From CAYVMD01 sp964452465 (GTDB lineage Bacteria > Armatimonadota > JACIXR01): a DNA stretch of 64,000 nt. Location: NCBI GenBank assembly GCA_964452465.1, contig CAYVMD010000001.1, positions 1 through 64,000 of the forward strand. The letters are read 5' to 3'. The position numbers were made by a program, and so were the translations under genes. The notes below the pieces were generated by a model. It did not search any database. It was not told where the DNA came from and was given only the letters and a program-made list of their open reading frames with translations. Position 1 is the first letter of the stretch; each line of letters starts with the position of its first letter. Shown here one piece after another: positions 16,010-23,595 of this stretch.

Positions 16010-16986
16010 ATGGATCTGGTGAAGATCGTTAAACTGCTTGGGGAGCACAGCCCCGAGAAGAGGGAGAGATTCCTCAGCTTTTTAGAGGAAGAGAGCAAGG
16101 AAAAGGTGCTTGCCTTATTGAGGCAGGGTTGGGAACTATCCTCCCAGGGGGGTACTTGCCCTGGCTGGGCGATATCGTTCTTTTCCTCGGCAGGTTCTTC
16201 GGCTTTGCCCTTTCCCTCAAGGGATTTCGGGATTCCCTCGGCTCTTGGGAAAGCGAGGAGGGCAATATATTCCTTTGCCTTCTCCCCCGTGCCATCTCAG
16301 GACAGATCCAGCATCTGGGAAGGACGATGGAGGAATACCTGGACCAGAGGGGAATGAGGGGGAAATATTTCCTGCTCCTGGTGCTCCTACATCCCGAAGA
16401 GGCGGAACTGCTCAGCGAGGAGATCCTCCAAGGCGAATGGTGGGGAAGGATGAGACTTATATCCCTCGATGTCCTTTCCCGTATGGCGGGGAAGGACGAC
16501 CCTTCTCTTTATGCTCCCCTTTTCCTCCCCCCTAAGACCTTGAATTTGGACGAGATCTTCCATGTGGTGGAGAAAACGCGTGAGAGCGTCTCCACACCAA
16601 TACCGCCGGAAGTTATTGCTCCTCAGAGGGAGCTTTCTCGGGGAGGGCGGTTCACTCCCCAGAGGGAATACGAGGTTCCCCTTTTGGAGTGTTTGGCGGA
16701 GATGGAGGGCAGGGGAAAGGTGAGGGAGGTTTTGGAATGCGTGGGGCGAAAGATGAAGGAGCGCCTTACACCGGAGGATAGGGGAAGGCTTAAGAGTGGG
16801 GCGGTGAGATGGGAGAATAGTGTGATGTGGCTTCGCTCGAAACTGGTCCAGGGAGGATATCTGAAGGTGGATTCACCTCGGGGGATCTGGGAACTGACGA
16901 GGAAGGGTTGGGAGCGCCTCAGGGAATTGAAGCGAGGGGGGAATGAGGGGGGCATCCGAAACATTTTTGGAAACTTTGAAGTCTAA
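16010..16986 (+). CDS. Mrr_N-like winged-helix protein, apparently frameshifted at a G6 tract
   Basis: A GGAGGT site precedes ATG 16010, which opens MDLVKIVKLLGEHSPEKRER. That frame loses coding character after GGGGGG at 16147-16152, while the -1 frame continues to 16986. One extra G would fuse them into a protein of about 325 residues. The fused middle is hydrophobic (YLPWLGDIVLFLGRFF) then helical. The last 90 residues match the N-terminal winged-helix domain of Mrr-type restriction proteins (LKSGAVRWENSVMWLR and SPRGIWELTRKGWERL). No PD-(D/E)xK nuclease follows, so a DNA-binding role in the island is inferred. The alternative is a separate 285-aa protein from TTG 16129, but no ribosome site supports it. 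Confidence 0.6.
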
Positions 16987-17030
16987 TAGGGTGGGTAAAG
17001 CCTCTTCTCCAGCGCGTCTTTTTCACCTCC

Positions 17031-17067
17031 AGAGGCACCGCCGGAAGGCGGTGCCTCTACTTTTTTC
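17031..17067 (+). terminator. Rho-independent terminator
   Basis: A perfect 12-bp stem, AGAGGCACCGCC (17031-17042) with GGCGGTGCCTCT (17047-17058), is capped by GGAA and followed by ACTTTTTTCTG. It is well placed to end the transcript of the Mrr_N-like gene 45 nt upstream. Confidence 0.85.
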
Positions 17068-17145
17068 TGTAACAAAATTTCGATTTTGAAGTCATATAAA
17101 AGCGAAGCACCACCTCCTTTTCACTCACCTCCTTTCCTCCTGCCG

Positions 17146-17177
17146 GGGCGTCCCCGAAGGGGACGCCCTTTTCCTTT
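17146..17177 (+). terminator. Second hairpin with short T-tract
   Basis: GGGCGTCCCC (17146-17155) pairs with GGGGACGCCC (17159-17168) around GAA, then TTTTCCTTTC. It looks like a terminator on the plus strand, but a strong terminator already lies 80 nt upstream and no gene lies between, so it may be a palindromic repeat of another origin. Confidence 0.55.
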
Positions 17178-17284
17178 CAAAATATCCTAAGGAAATCCCC
17201 AAACTTAGGGAACAAAATTTTACCCTCCATCGTCTAAAGCATTGTAAATCCTTTCTTCACCTTTACCATTTTTTTTCTCCTCCG

Positions 17285-17308
17285 GCGCCTCGCCTTAAGG
17301 CGAGGCGC
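17285..17308. repeat. Fully self-complementary 24-nt palindrome
   Basis: GCGCCTCGCCTT and AAGGCGAGGCGC are exact complements with no loop bases of their own. It lies 7 nt past the stop of the minus-strand unknown gene. No T-run follows in that direction, so it is a weak candidate for a standard terminator. Confidence 0.6.
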
Positions 17309-17315
17309 TTCCTTT

Positions 17316-18029
17316 CTATATCCTTAGAAGATGCTCCACAACCTCCTCCAAGGAGGAAACCAGAAGTAAAAGTCGATTGAGGGGTGGACGCCTCTCCACC
17401 TGCCAAAGATGATTCTCCCCCTCTATATACTCCAATGCCCTCTGGGGCGACATGTGGAAGAACAAAACCACTCTCTCCTCCCCCAAATTGCTCAACTGGA
17501 GCGTTACCGCCCCCCTCTCCAACATCTCCTCGCAAATCGCATAGGCGAAACCTTCGAAGGAGGGCACATAAGTGGGCACCACCACCTCCCCCTTATCCAT
17601 CTGCACCATCCCGAATTTCCTCAAAATGGATAGAAGGGCACCCAGCGTCGTTGAACTCCTCCTTCCCATCAATCCGAAAAGGAACTCCTCTACTTCCTTC
17701 CTCCCAACCTTCCCTCCTGCCTTCCTCCCTAGGAAGGCGGATAGCTCCCCCAAGTAACGCAACCTTCGGCATATCTGCCAATAGGTCAAATCCCTCCTCA
17801 CCTCTTCCCCCTTCTTAGCCAACTCGAGAATCGGAGTCCTTATTATCCTCCCTTCCCCATCATGAGGCACCAGCAAGGATAGTATGTAGGTTATCATCCT
17901 TTCCCTGCTCTTGTGGGAGGGATAGGGTAGATAACTATGTAGATACTCCTTCAATGCCTGTACGCTCTCGAAATCCGTGCATTTATCAACGACATGCATC
18001 AAATGACGAGGATCTATATGTTGCGACAA
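17316..18029 (-). CDS. Unknown protein paired with the PglZ-domain protein, 237 aa
   Basis: I do not recognise the family. The sequence is mostly helical, with winged-helix-like stretches (VRRDLTYWQICRRLRYLGELSAFLG and STTLGALLSILRKFGMVQMDKGEVVVP) and a C-terminal half with LSNLGEERVVLFFHMSPQRALEYIEGE. No membrane segment or signal peptide is seen. The TTG start at 18029 has GGAGG 7 nt upstream, inside the end of the PglZ-like gene, and only 2 nt separate the two genes, so they are translationally coupled. By position it is a partner or regulator of the PglZ-domain protein. Confidence 0.8.
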   Translation of the reverse strand: MSQHIDPRHLMHVVDKCTDFESVQALKEYLHSYLPYPSHKSRERMITYILSLLVPHDGEGRIIRTPILELAKKGEEVRRDLTYWQICRRLRYLGELSAFLGRKAGGKVGRKEVEEFLFGLMGRRSSTTLGALLSILRKFGMVQMDKGEVVVPTYVPSFEGFAYAICEEMLERGAVTLQLSNLGEERVVLFFHMSPQRALEYIEGENHLWQVERRPPLNRLLLLVSSLEEVVEHLLRI

Positions 18030-18031
18030 TG

Positions 18032-18841
18032 TTATTCCTCCTTAGGCGAAAATATCGCCAAGGGAACCACCATCTCCTCCAAGGAGATCCCTCCGTGCAC
18101 CGCCATGTTTATGCTCCTCTCGGGATCCTTGTCGAACTTGAACTCGCCGCCCGCTAAGGCATAGAAGAAGCTCGGTAGCCCCCAGGCGTTTGCCTCGTCT
18201 TTCCTTATGTACACCACCCCCTCCTCATCCTCATCCTCCTCCTCCTTTTTTGGAGAAGAGAGGAATTTTTGGAAGCGCGTCCTCCTTTCCTCCACTTCCT
18301 CCAATCCCTCGATACGTTTCCCTTCCCTCACCCAGATGTTCCCATGGTCGGAGGTGATGACGAGATGGGCTCTCTTACTCTTAACGGCAGAAAGAAGCGG
18401 GTCTAAACGCGAGAACTGGAACTTCGTCCTCACGAAAGAGCGAAACTCCTCCTCGCTTTCCGCCATCCTGTTCGTTTGATGGGTTATCTCATCTATGAAG
18501 TTGAGGATGAAGACCTTCAGCCTCGCTTCTTTCTTAGCCTCCTCCTTTATCTTCTCCCTATCCCTGCAATACCTTACCCTTATCCCCCGTTCCTTCGCCC
18601 AGTCGCTCAGCATCTGCTCCTCATTGCGATTTGCTTCTAAATACCCCTCTTTATATCTTTCTGCTATCTCCCGAGGCAAAAGGGAAGAGAGGAGGGAATT
18701 GCGAGAATAGGGGGTGGTAGTGGGGAGGATGGCGAAATATGCCTCCTCCTGGAGGGTATGATGGGGCAGGGAGTTTCGCAACTTCTCACTTATTACTGCC
18801 CAGTGCTCGTAGGACATGCCATCGAAGACGAGGAGAAATAT
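18032..18841 (-). CDS. Stand-alone PglZ-domain protein (PorX-like), probable ATA start
   Basis: An alkaline-phosphatase-superfamily domain. Key segments are LVFDGMSYEHW (metal Asp strand), AILPTTTPYSRNSLLSSLLP, LNFIDEITHQTNRM, VITSDHGNIWV (metal-binding DHG) and VHGGISLEEMVVPLAIFSPKE. These fit the PglZ domain of PorX-type response regulators better than BREX PglZ, but the receiver domain is absent. The first ATG (18817) would remove the catalytic strand. The frame opens after a TAA at 18854-18856, and the only plausible start is ATA 18839-18841, with GGAGG 5 nt before it. PorX PglZ cleaves phosphodiesters including oligonucleotides, so a nucleotide-signal role is inferred. A truncated gene remains possible. 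Confidence 0.75.
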   Translation of the reverse strand: MFLLVFDGMSYEHWAVISEKLRNSLPHHTLQEEAYFAILPTTTPYSRNSLLSSLLPREIAERYKEGYLEANRNEEQMLSDWAKERGIRVRYCRDREKIKEEAKKEARLKVFILNFIDEITHQTNRMAESEEEFRSFVRTKFQFSRLDPLLSAVKSKRAHLVITSDHGNIWVREGKRIEGLEEVEERRTRFQKFLSSPKKEEEDEDEEGVVYIRKDEANAWGLPSFFYALAGGEFKFDKDPERSINMAVHGGISLEEMVVPLAIFSPKEE

Positions 18842-18869
18842 CTCTCCCTCCCCTTAACTTCATTTGAGG

Positions 18870-18935
18870 AAAGATTTTAAAATATTGTATAATTGTAAAG
18901 AAGCCTGAAAAGGCTTATGGCGCAAGAAGTTTATT
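18870..18935 (+). repeat. Promoter/leader-like repeat element B
   Basis: TATAAT (18888-18893) is followed after 9 nt by the same GCCTGAAAAGGCT core (18903-18915) as element A at 13982-13994, with similar sequence on both sides. In the shared frame both encode PEKA followed by similar residues, but B meets a stop after about 25 codons. It could be the start of the ttuA leader, a small RNA, or the remnant of a lost gene. On the other strand the same AT-rich block should hold the promoter of the PglZ-like operon. Confidence 0.5.
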
Positions 18936-19047
18936 ATTTTATCGCAAAAGATTGCTGAATTTTGGGAAGTCCTTATAGATCGGTCCTTCCGATATTTTGG
19001 CTTTGAGTTTTCCGAGTTTTTTGGTTAAAATTATCCCTTGATGCGTC

Positions 19048-19989
19048 ATGGCGAAGTTCAGGTGCTCCGTCTGTAAAGGCGAAGCCTTCATCGATGTGCC
19101 CTATGCGAGGCAGAGCTTCTGCAGGGAGCATTTCCCCTCCTTCTTCCTCGCCCGGGTGAGGAACACCCTCTCCGATTGCGCCCGTCTCCTGCGGGACAAG
19201 AGGATACTCGTTGCGGTATCGGGCGGGAAGGATTCCCTCGCCCTCCTCCACTCCCTCTTCCACCTTAAAGAGGAGTTCCGATTCCAGATCCAGCCCCTCT
19301 TCCTCAACCTCGCCTTCGGCACCAACGATGCGGAGGCGGAGGAGATATGCAGGGAGAATGCAAAACTCCTGGGGTTGGACCTCTTGGCGGTGAACGGGGC
19401 GGATGATATAAAGCGAAGGTATGGCATCATGCCCTTGGAGGTTGTGGAATCCTCCCCTCGTCCCTGTGGCGCCTGCGGGAACATCCGCCGATATTATCTC
19501 AACAAAATCGCCTATGAGGAGAATTACGATTTCATCGCCACAGGACACAATTTGGATGACGAACTCGCCTTCGCCCTCAAGTCGCTCTTCTCCAACGACA
19601 TCTCCGTCCTCAAGGGAATGGGCGTCCTCCTTCCCCCTTCCGGCAAATTGGTGGGGAGGCTCAAGCCCCTCTACTTCCTCACCGAGGAGGAGACGCGGGC
19701 ATATATGGATTCCCAGGGCTTCCCCTATGATGCCAGGAAATGCCCCTTCTCCCAGGAGGCCAAGCAGGCATCCTTCAAGGAGCTTCTCAATCAATTTGCC
19801 CGGAGGAATCCCTCCGCCAAGATCATGCTCATGAGGTCCTTCCTCCAACTCTCCAAGTTCTTCCCCCAAGAGAAAATAGAGGGGACCTGCAGGATATGTG
19901 GCTTCCCCACTCCGGGGGAGGTTTGCGGTTTCTGTCGGATGATGGAGAGGAGGGGAAAGGGATTGGCGGAGTTGAGGGAGGAGATTTGA
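19048..19989 (+). CDS. ttuA: TtuA/TtcA-family tRNA 2-thiolation ATPase
   Basis: A 313-residue PP-loop enzyme that adenylates and thiolates tRNA, most likely 2-thiouridine/5-methyl-2-thiouridine at position 54, a thermostability mark. An N-terminal zinc-finger half (FRCSVCKGEAF ... FCREHF) leads to the PP-loop VAVSGGKDSLALLHSL. The catalytic/Fe-S CxxC is PCGACGNIRRYYLN, the motif GHNLDDE follows, and a C-terminal second zinc finger (CRICG ... CGFC) closes the protein. The two zinc fingers separate TtuA from TtcA. No clear ribosome site precedes the ATG. It ends in an overlap with the next PP-loop gene. Confidence 0.85.
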   Translation: MAKFRCSVCKGEAFIDVPYARQSFCREHFPSFFLARVRNTLSDCARLLRDKRILVAVSGGKDSLALLHSLFHLKEEFRFQIQPLFLNLAFGTNDAEAEEICRENAKLLGLDLLAVNGADDIKRRYGIMPLEVVESSPRPCGACGNIRRYYLNKIAYEENYDFIATGHNLDDELAFALKSLFSNDISVLKGMGVLLPPSGKLVGRLKPLYFLTEEETRAYMDSQGFPYDARKCPFSQEAKQASFKELLNQFARRNPSAKIMLMRSFLQLSKFFPQEKIEGTCRICGFPTPGEVCGFCRMMERRGKGLAELREEI

Positions 19990-19991
19990 GA

Positions 19992-20966
19992 TTGGGCGCC
20001 AAGGCGGTCGTCCTCCTATCCGGCGGATTGGATAGCCTCCTCGTCCTCCATCTCCTGCGCCAGCAGGGGATAGAATGCATAGGGGTTCACTTCACCAGCC
20101 CCTTCTTCCGTTCCCCCTTGGTTCCTCGCATCGCCGAGGAGATGAGCATCCCCCTCTACGAGATAGACATCACGGATGAGGTCCTGGAACTGCTTAAATC
20201 CCCTCCCCACGGTTTCGGCTCCCAGATGAACCCCTGCATAGATTGCCATGCCCTCATGCTGAGGAAGGCAAGGGAATTGATGGAGGAGATAGGGGCTGAT
20301 TTCGTCGCCACGGGGGAGGTGCTTGGGGAGCGTCCCTTCTCCCAAAATTTGCAATCCTTGAGGATAGTGGAGAGGGAGAGCGGGTTAGAGGGAAGGCTTC
20401 TGCGACCCCTTTCCGCCAAACTCATCCCTCCCACGCTCCCCGAGCAGGAGGGGCTGGTGGATAGGGAGAAGCTTTTGGATATAAAGGGAAGGGGTAGGAA
20501 AAGGCAGTTGGAATTGGCGGAATCCTTCGGATTGAAGGAGATCCCCACTCCCGCGGGAGGGTGTCTTCTCACCGATCCCGGCTTTAGTAAGCGCCTGCGT
20601 GACCTCCTTGAGAACGGAGAATTATCCAGGGAGAATGTGGAACTATTGAAGATAGGTAGGCACTTCCGGCTGACGCCGGGGGTGAAGTTGGTGGTGGGAA
20701 GGAACTTGAAGGAGAACGAGATGATTCGCCTTTCCTATCGGGAGGGGGATGCCCTCTTTGATTCCTTCAGCCATAAGGGACCGGATGCCCTCTTAAGGGG
20801 TAAATTCTCGGAGGAGGATATAGAGCTCTCCGCCAGGATCGTCGCCCGCTACGCGGACCTTGAGGAAGGGGAGGCTTTGACGGTGAAGGTTAGGGTGGGG
20901 GAGGGGGAGCGATTCTTGACCGTCTCCCCTCTTTCCTGGGAGGATGTGGATAGTCTGAGGATCTAA
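19992..20966 (+). CDS. PP-loop protein of ThiI/MnmA-like type
   Basis: About 324 residues. The N-terminal half is a PP-loop ATPase (VVLLSGGLDSLLVLHLL) with the GSQMNPCIDCHALM cysteine pair and DFVATGEVLGERPFSQNL, a pattern shared with ThiI-like and MnmA-like tRNA sulfurtransferases. The C-terminal half carries TPAGGCLLTDPGF and a fold seen in DUF814/NFACT-R-like proteins. The TTG at 19992 is preferred because GGAGGAG lies 8 nt upstream; a TTG at 19986 overlaps the ttuA stop. Pairing with ttuA suggests a joint role in tRNA thiolation, though the target base cannot be read from the sequence. Confidence 0.8.
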   Translation: MGAKAVVLLSGGLDSLLVLHLLRQQGIECIGVHFTSPFFRSPLVPRIAEEMSIPLYEIDITDEVLELLKSPPHGFGSQMNPCIDCHALMLRKARELMEEIGADFVATGEVLGERPFSQNLQSLRIVERESGLEGRLLRPLSAKLIPPTLPEQEGLVDREKLLDIKGRGRKRQLELAESFGLKEIPTPAGGCLLTDPGFSKRLRDLLENGELSRENVELLKIGRHFRLTPGVKLVVGRNLKENEMIRLSYREGDALFDSFSHKGPDALLRGKFSEEDIELSARIVARYADLEEGEALTVKVRVGEGERFLTVSPLSWEDVDSLRI

Positions 20967-20971
20967 AAACA

Positions 20972-21000
20972 TTGCGAGAATCGTTTGAGTGGGGTATAAT
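20972..21000 (+). promoter_or_regulatory. Strong promoter of the DUF1559 gene
   Basis: TTGCGA (20972-20977) and TATAAT (20995-21000) are 17 nt apart, an excellent sigma-70-type promoter. A transcript would have an untranslated leader of about 100 nt before GTG 21109, unusual in this window where most leaders are very short. Confidence 0.75.
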
Positions 21001-21108
21001 AGGAATTGAAGGTGATGTAGATTGAGAGTCTAATGCTGAAGTGGGAGGAGACCCTTGCCTTCCCCCGGAAGGAGAGAGAGGGAATACGAACGAAAGGTGG
21101 TGTGTTAA

Positions 21109-21804
21109 GTGTTAAGGAAGAGAGGTTTTACCTTGATAGAATTGCTCGTCGTGATAGCGATCATCGCTATCTTGGCGGGCATACTTTTTCCGGTCTTCAG
21201 CAGGGCGCGGGAGCAGGCGAGGAAGGCGGTTTGCCTCAGCAATTTGAAGCAGATCGCGGAAGCCCTCCTCATGTACGCTCAAGATTGGGATGAGCATCTA
21301 CCCTGCACTCCCTATTGGAAATGTGGTAGGGCGCAGAACGCTATCTACAGCCGATGGTATTATCTAATCTATACCTATGTTAAGAACCAGGACATATTTT
21401 TCTGCCCCACTGGGGCGACTGCGGGAGGTTGGCCTACGCCCCCAGGATGGAATGCCCAGCGCTTATCCTATGGGATGGGAAAGATCGCCCAATGTCATAA
21501 CCAAGATCCCTATGAGGAGATCGGCTATAGTCTGGCGGAGTACCAACAGCCTGCCCAGAGCATCCTCGTCAGCGATGCCACCCACAATGGCGACGGAGCG
21601 TCCAGATGGGAGAAGGTGGCATATAGTGGTAGCACATTCTGCGGGGTGGGATGTCCTCCTCGTCCTATGACGCCGGATGACGCCAGGCATACGGGTGGCT
21701 CCAACATAGCCTTCGTCGATGGGCATGTGAAATGGATGAGCGCTGATGCCATAAGGAGTTCCTGGAATGTAACTCTTTTCAGGGGGCGTTACGCTGGGGA
21801 TTAA
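21109..21804 (+). CDS. DUF1559 prepilin-like protein (H-x9-DG family)
   Basis: A 231-residue type II/IV pseudopilin. The prepilin peptidase site and helix are [22 protein letters not shown], with Glu at position +5. The N-terminal helix continues as [21 protein letters not shown], typical of the family, and the C-terminal signature is [16 protein letters not shown] (H-x9-DG). Such proteins are greatly expanded in Planctomycetes and Armatimonadota, often single genes with no pilus operon nearby, as here. Start: GTG 21109 with GGTGG upstream. It lies 2 nt before the next gene, so read-through into the dehydrogenase is likely. Confidence 0.93.
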   Translation: MLRKRGFTLIELLVVIAIIAILAGILFPVFSRAREQARKAVCLSNLKQIAEALLMYAQDWDEHLPCTPYWKCGRAQNAIYSRWYYLIYTYVKNQDIFFCPTGATAGGWPTPPGWNAQRLSYGMGKIAQCHNQDPYEEIGYSLAEYQQPAQSILVSDATHNGDGASRWEKVAYSGSTFCGVGCPPRPMTPDDARHTGGSNIAFVDGHVKWMSADAIRSSWNVTLFRGRYAGD

Positions 21805-21806
21805 GG

Positions 21807-22844
21807 ATGGGAGGCGAATACGGGCAGGGGAAGGCGATAATCTTCCTGAGACCGAGAGAAGTAGCGGTAAAAGAGATAAGGCTGGCGGAAGTTGACGAGG
21901 AGACGATCGTAGTTAGGACGAAATATAGCGGGATCTCCTCGGGCACGGAGATGGCGGTTTACGGCGGACAGGCAGGAGGAGAAGGGGTATGGTATCCCTG
22001 CGTTCCTGGCTATGAGGAAGTAGGCGAGGTTGTGTATGTTGGATCCAGGGCTTTCAAGAGCAATACGGGGGAGGAATTCAGGGTGGGGGATAGGGTGATG
22101 GCGAACGAGGTTCGCTATTACCCCGACTACTGCTCCGCCTGGGGAGGACAGTGCCAATACGCCATCAAGAATCCCCGCACAAGCCCCGCTTTGATGGACA
22201 GACCCGCCAAGATCCCCGAGAATGTCTCATATCAGGAGGCAGTCGTTGCCTATCTCGCCTGCGTGGCGAAGAAGGGAGTGGACATGGTGGGGATAAACCC
22301 CGGGGAGAGCGTGCTCGTCATAGGGATGGGGAATGTAGGGCTCTCCGCCGTCCAACTATGCCTGCTCTATGGGGCAGGGCGGGTGATCGCGGGCGATGTT
22401 AACGAGACCCGCCTCAAACTCGCCGGGAAATACACCCCTTATCTCCTCGACATGCGTGCTCCCAGGGTGGAGAAAACCCTCCTGGATCTGAACGATGGGA
22501 AGCCAGTGGATGTGGTGATCGAAGCCAGCGGAAACCCCTCCGTGGTGAACCGACTTCCAAATTTCCTAAGATATGGAGGCAGGATCCACCTCCTCGGACA
22601 ATATAGGGAGCCCGTCGTCATCACCGATTACGCCCGCTTCAACAATAGGGACCTGCGCATCTCCTGCTCCATAGCCCTCAATCCAGGGGATAAGGAGGCT
22701 ATCCTAAGATTGATCTCCGAGGGGAAATTCGACGCTAAATCCCTCTACACTAAGGAATACGCCGTCGATGACGCGGACAAAGCATACAAGGACTTGGAGG
22801 AAAACAGGCTCGACATCCTGAAGATCCTTTTCAGATGGGAGTGA
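21807..22844 (+). CDS. Medium-chain (zinc-type) dehydrogenase lacking the catalytic Cys
   Basis: A 345-residue MDR-family oxidoreductase. The GroES-like half contains YSGISSGTEMAVYGG and VPGYEEVGEV. SSGTE replaces the usual CGxD/CHxD zinc ligand motif, so catalytic zinc is probably missing. The Rossmann half has VLVIGMGNVGLSAVQLCLLYGA and an acidic residue ending strand 2 (AGDVNETR), favouring NAD. It fits the sugar/inositol-type dehydrogenases that work with TIM-barrel epimerases, and the next gene, 4 nt downstream, is one. Sugar oxidation or isomerisation of a plant-derived sugar is the inferred role. Confidence 0.85.
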   Translation: MGGEYGQGKAIIFLRPREVAVKEIRLAEVDEETIVVRTKYSGISSGTEMAVYGGQAGGEGVWYPCVPGYEEVGEVVYVGSRAFKSNTGEEFRVGDRVMANEVRYYPDYCSAWGGQCQYAIKNPRTSPALMDRPAKIPENVSYQEAVVAYLACVAKKGVDMVGINPGESVLVIGMGNVGLSAVQLCLLYGAGRVIAGDVNETRLKLAGKYTPYLLDMRAPRVEKTLLDLNDGKPVDVVIEASGNPSVVNRLPNFLRYGGRIHLLGQYREPVVITDYARFNNRDLRISCSIALNPGDKEAILRLISEGKFDAKSLYTKEYAVDDADKAYKDLEENRLDILKILFRWE

Positions 22845-22848
22845 GGAG

Positions 22849-23595
22849 ATGAATAATCCGATAACCTCTTCGCCCTGGGGCTTCAGGTTCTATACCCCGG
22901 GAAGATACATGGATTTTCTGAAGAAGATCGGGATCGGTGAGATCTGCACGATGTTCGGGAGGGAATTCCCCCTTTCCCTCCCTCCCGAGAGGAAGGAAAC
23001 GGAGGAATTCAGGAGGATGGCGGAGGACAAGGGGGTTAAGGTCATAGAGGTAGCGACGACCATGGATTACAAGAAGGAGCTCCCTTTAGCGGGTTTGTTG
23101 GGAGCGAAGTATTTTCGGGTCTGCACCGTATGGGAGGATACAACGGAGACCTTTGCTGAGGTCGTCCTACTGTTGAAGGATATAGGGAAGATGGCGGAGG
23201 ATTTCGGATTGACCGTAATCGTGGAGAACCACGGCGGTCTCATGACTAAGGCTTCAACCTGCCGAAGGCTGTTTGAGGAAGTGGGGCGAGAGAATGTGAA
23301 GCTCAACTACGATCCCGCCAATTTCCTTTATTTTGGAGAAGATCCCCTCTCCGCCTGTAGCGAGCTCCTCTTCTTCATCGGCTTCACCCATCTCAAGAGC
23401 GTGAAATACGAGGAAGGAAAGCCCAGATATTGCCGGTTAAAGGAAGGCGTCATCGACTATAAGGGAATCCTCTCCCGCCTCCTCCCTGCCTATTCGGGCT
23501 ACCTCGGTTTGGAATACGAAGAGCCCTCCGATGTGGAGGAGGGAACGCTCGACGATTTAAACTATTTAAAGCAGGTCCTCGCTCAAGCGCTCTAA
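22849..23595 (+). CDS. Sugar phosphate isomerase/epimerase (xylose-isomerase-like TIM barrel)
   Basis: A 248-residue AP-endonuclease-2/IolE-like TIM barrel. The metal-site pattern is visible: VIVENHGGLM (Glu), VKLNYDPANFLYFGEDP (Asp), IGFTHLKSVKY (His) and a C-terminal GYLGLEYEEP (Glu). These four ligands are the family hallmark. GGGAG lies 7 nt before the ATG, and the gene follows the dehydrogenase by 4 nt. It probably epimerises or isomerises the keto-sugar made by that enzyme. It ends in a 4-nt convergent overlap with the GH1 gene. Confidence 0.85.
   Translation: MNNPITSSPWGFRFYTPGRYMDFLKKIGIGEICTMFGREFPLSLPPERKETEEFRRMAEDKGVKVIEVATTMDYKKELPLAGLLGAKYFRVCTVWEDTTETFAEVVLLLKDIGKMAEDFGLTVIVENHGGLMTKASTCRRLFEEVGRENVKLNYDPANFLYFGEDPLSACSELLFFIGFTHLKSVKYEEGKPRYCRLKEGVIDYKGILSRLLPAYSGYLGLEYEEPSDVEEGTLDDLNYLKQVLAQAL

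Larger units (their letters stand above)
16984..17315. other. Intergenic stretch with three GC-rich hairpins
   Basis: No gene is supported here. It separates the plus-strand Mrr_N-like gene from the convergent minus-strand unknown gene. Three strong hairpins lie at 17031, 17146 and 17285. On the minus strand each is followed at once by a purine-rich GGAGG-type run and a few codons ending in a stop, the longest 18 codons. Those tiny frames are not called as genes. Confidence 0.6.

Noticed and set aside
17285..17308. Terminator for the minus-strand unknown gene
   Set aside because: In that direction the palindrome is followed by a purine run (CGGAGGAGAAAAAAAA), not a T-run, so it was listed as a palindrome only.
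18973..19869. 298-codon minus-strand frame opposite ttuA
   Set aside because: It mirrors the codons of a secure PP-loop gene and is low-complexity (Gly/Glu-rich), typical of a shadow frame.
19740..19991. Upstream extension of the second PP-loop gene (84 extra codons)
   Set aside because: The extra part is an out-of-frame reading of the ttuA C-terminus. The PP-loop begins after TTG 19992, which has its own ribosome site.
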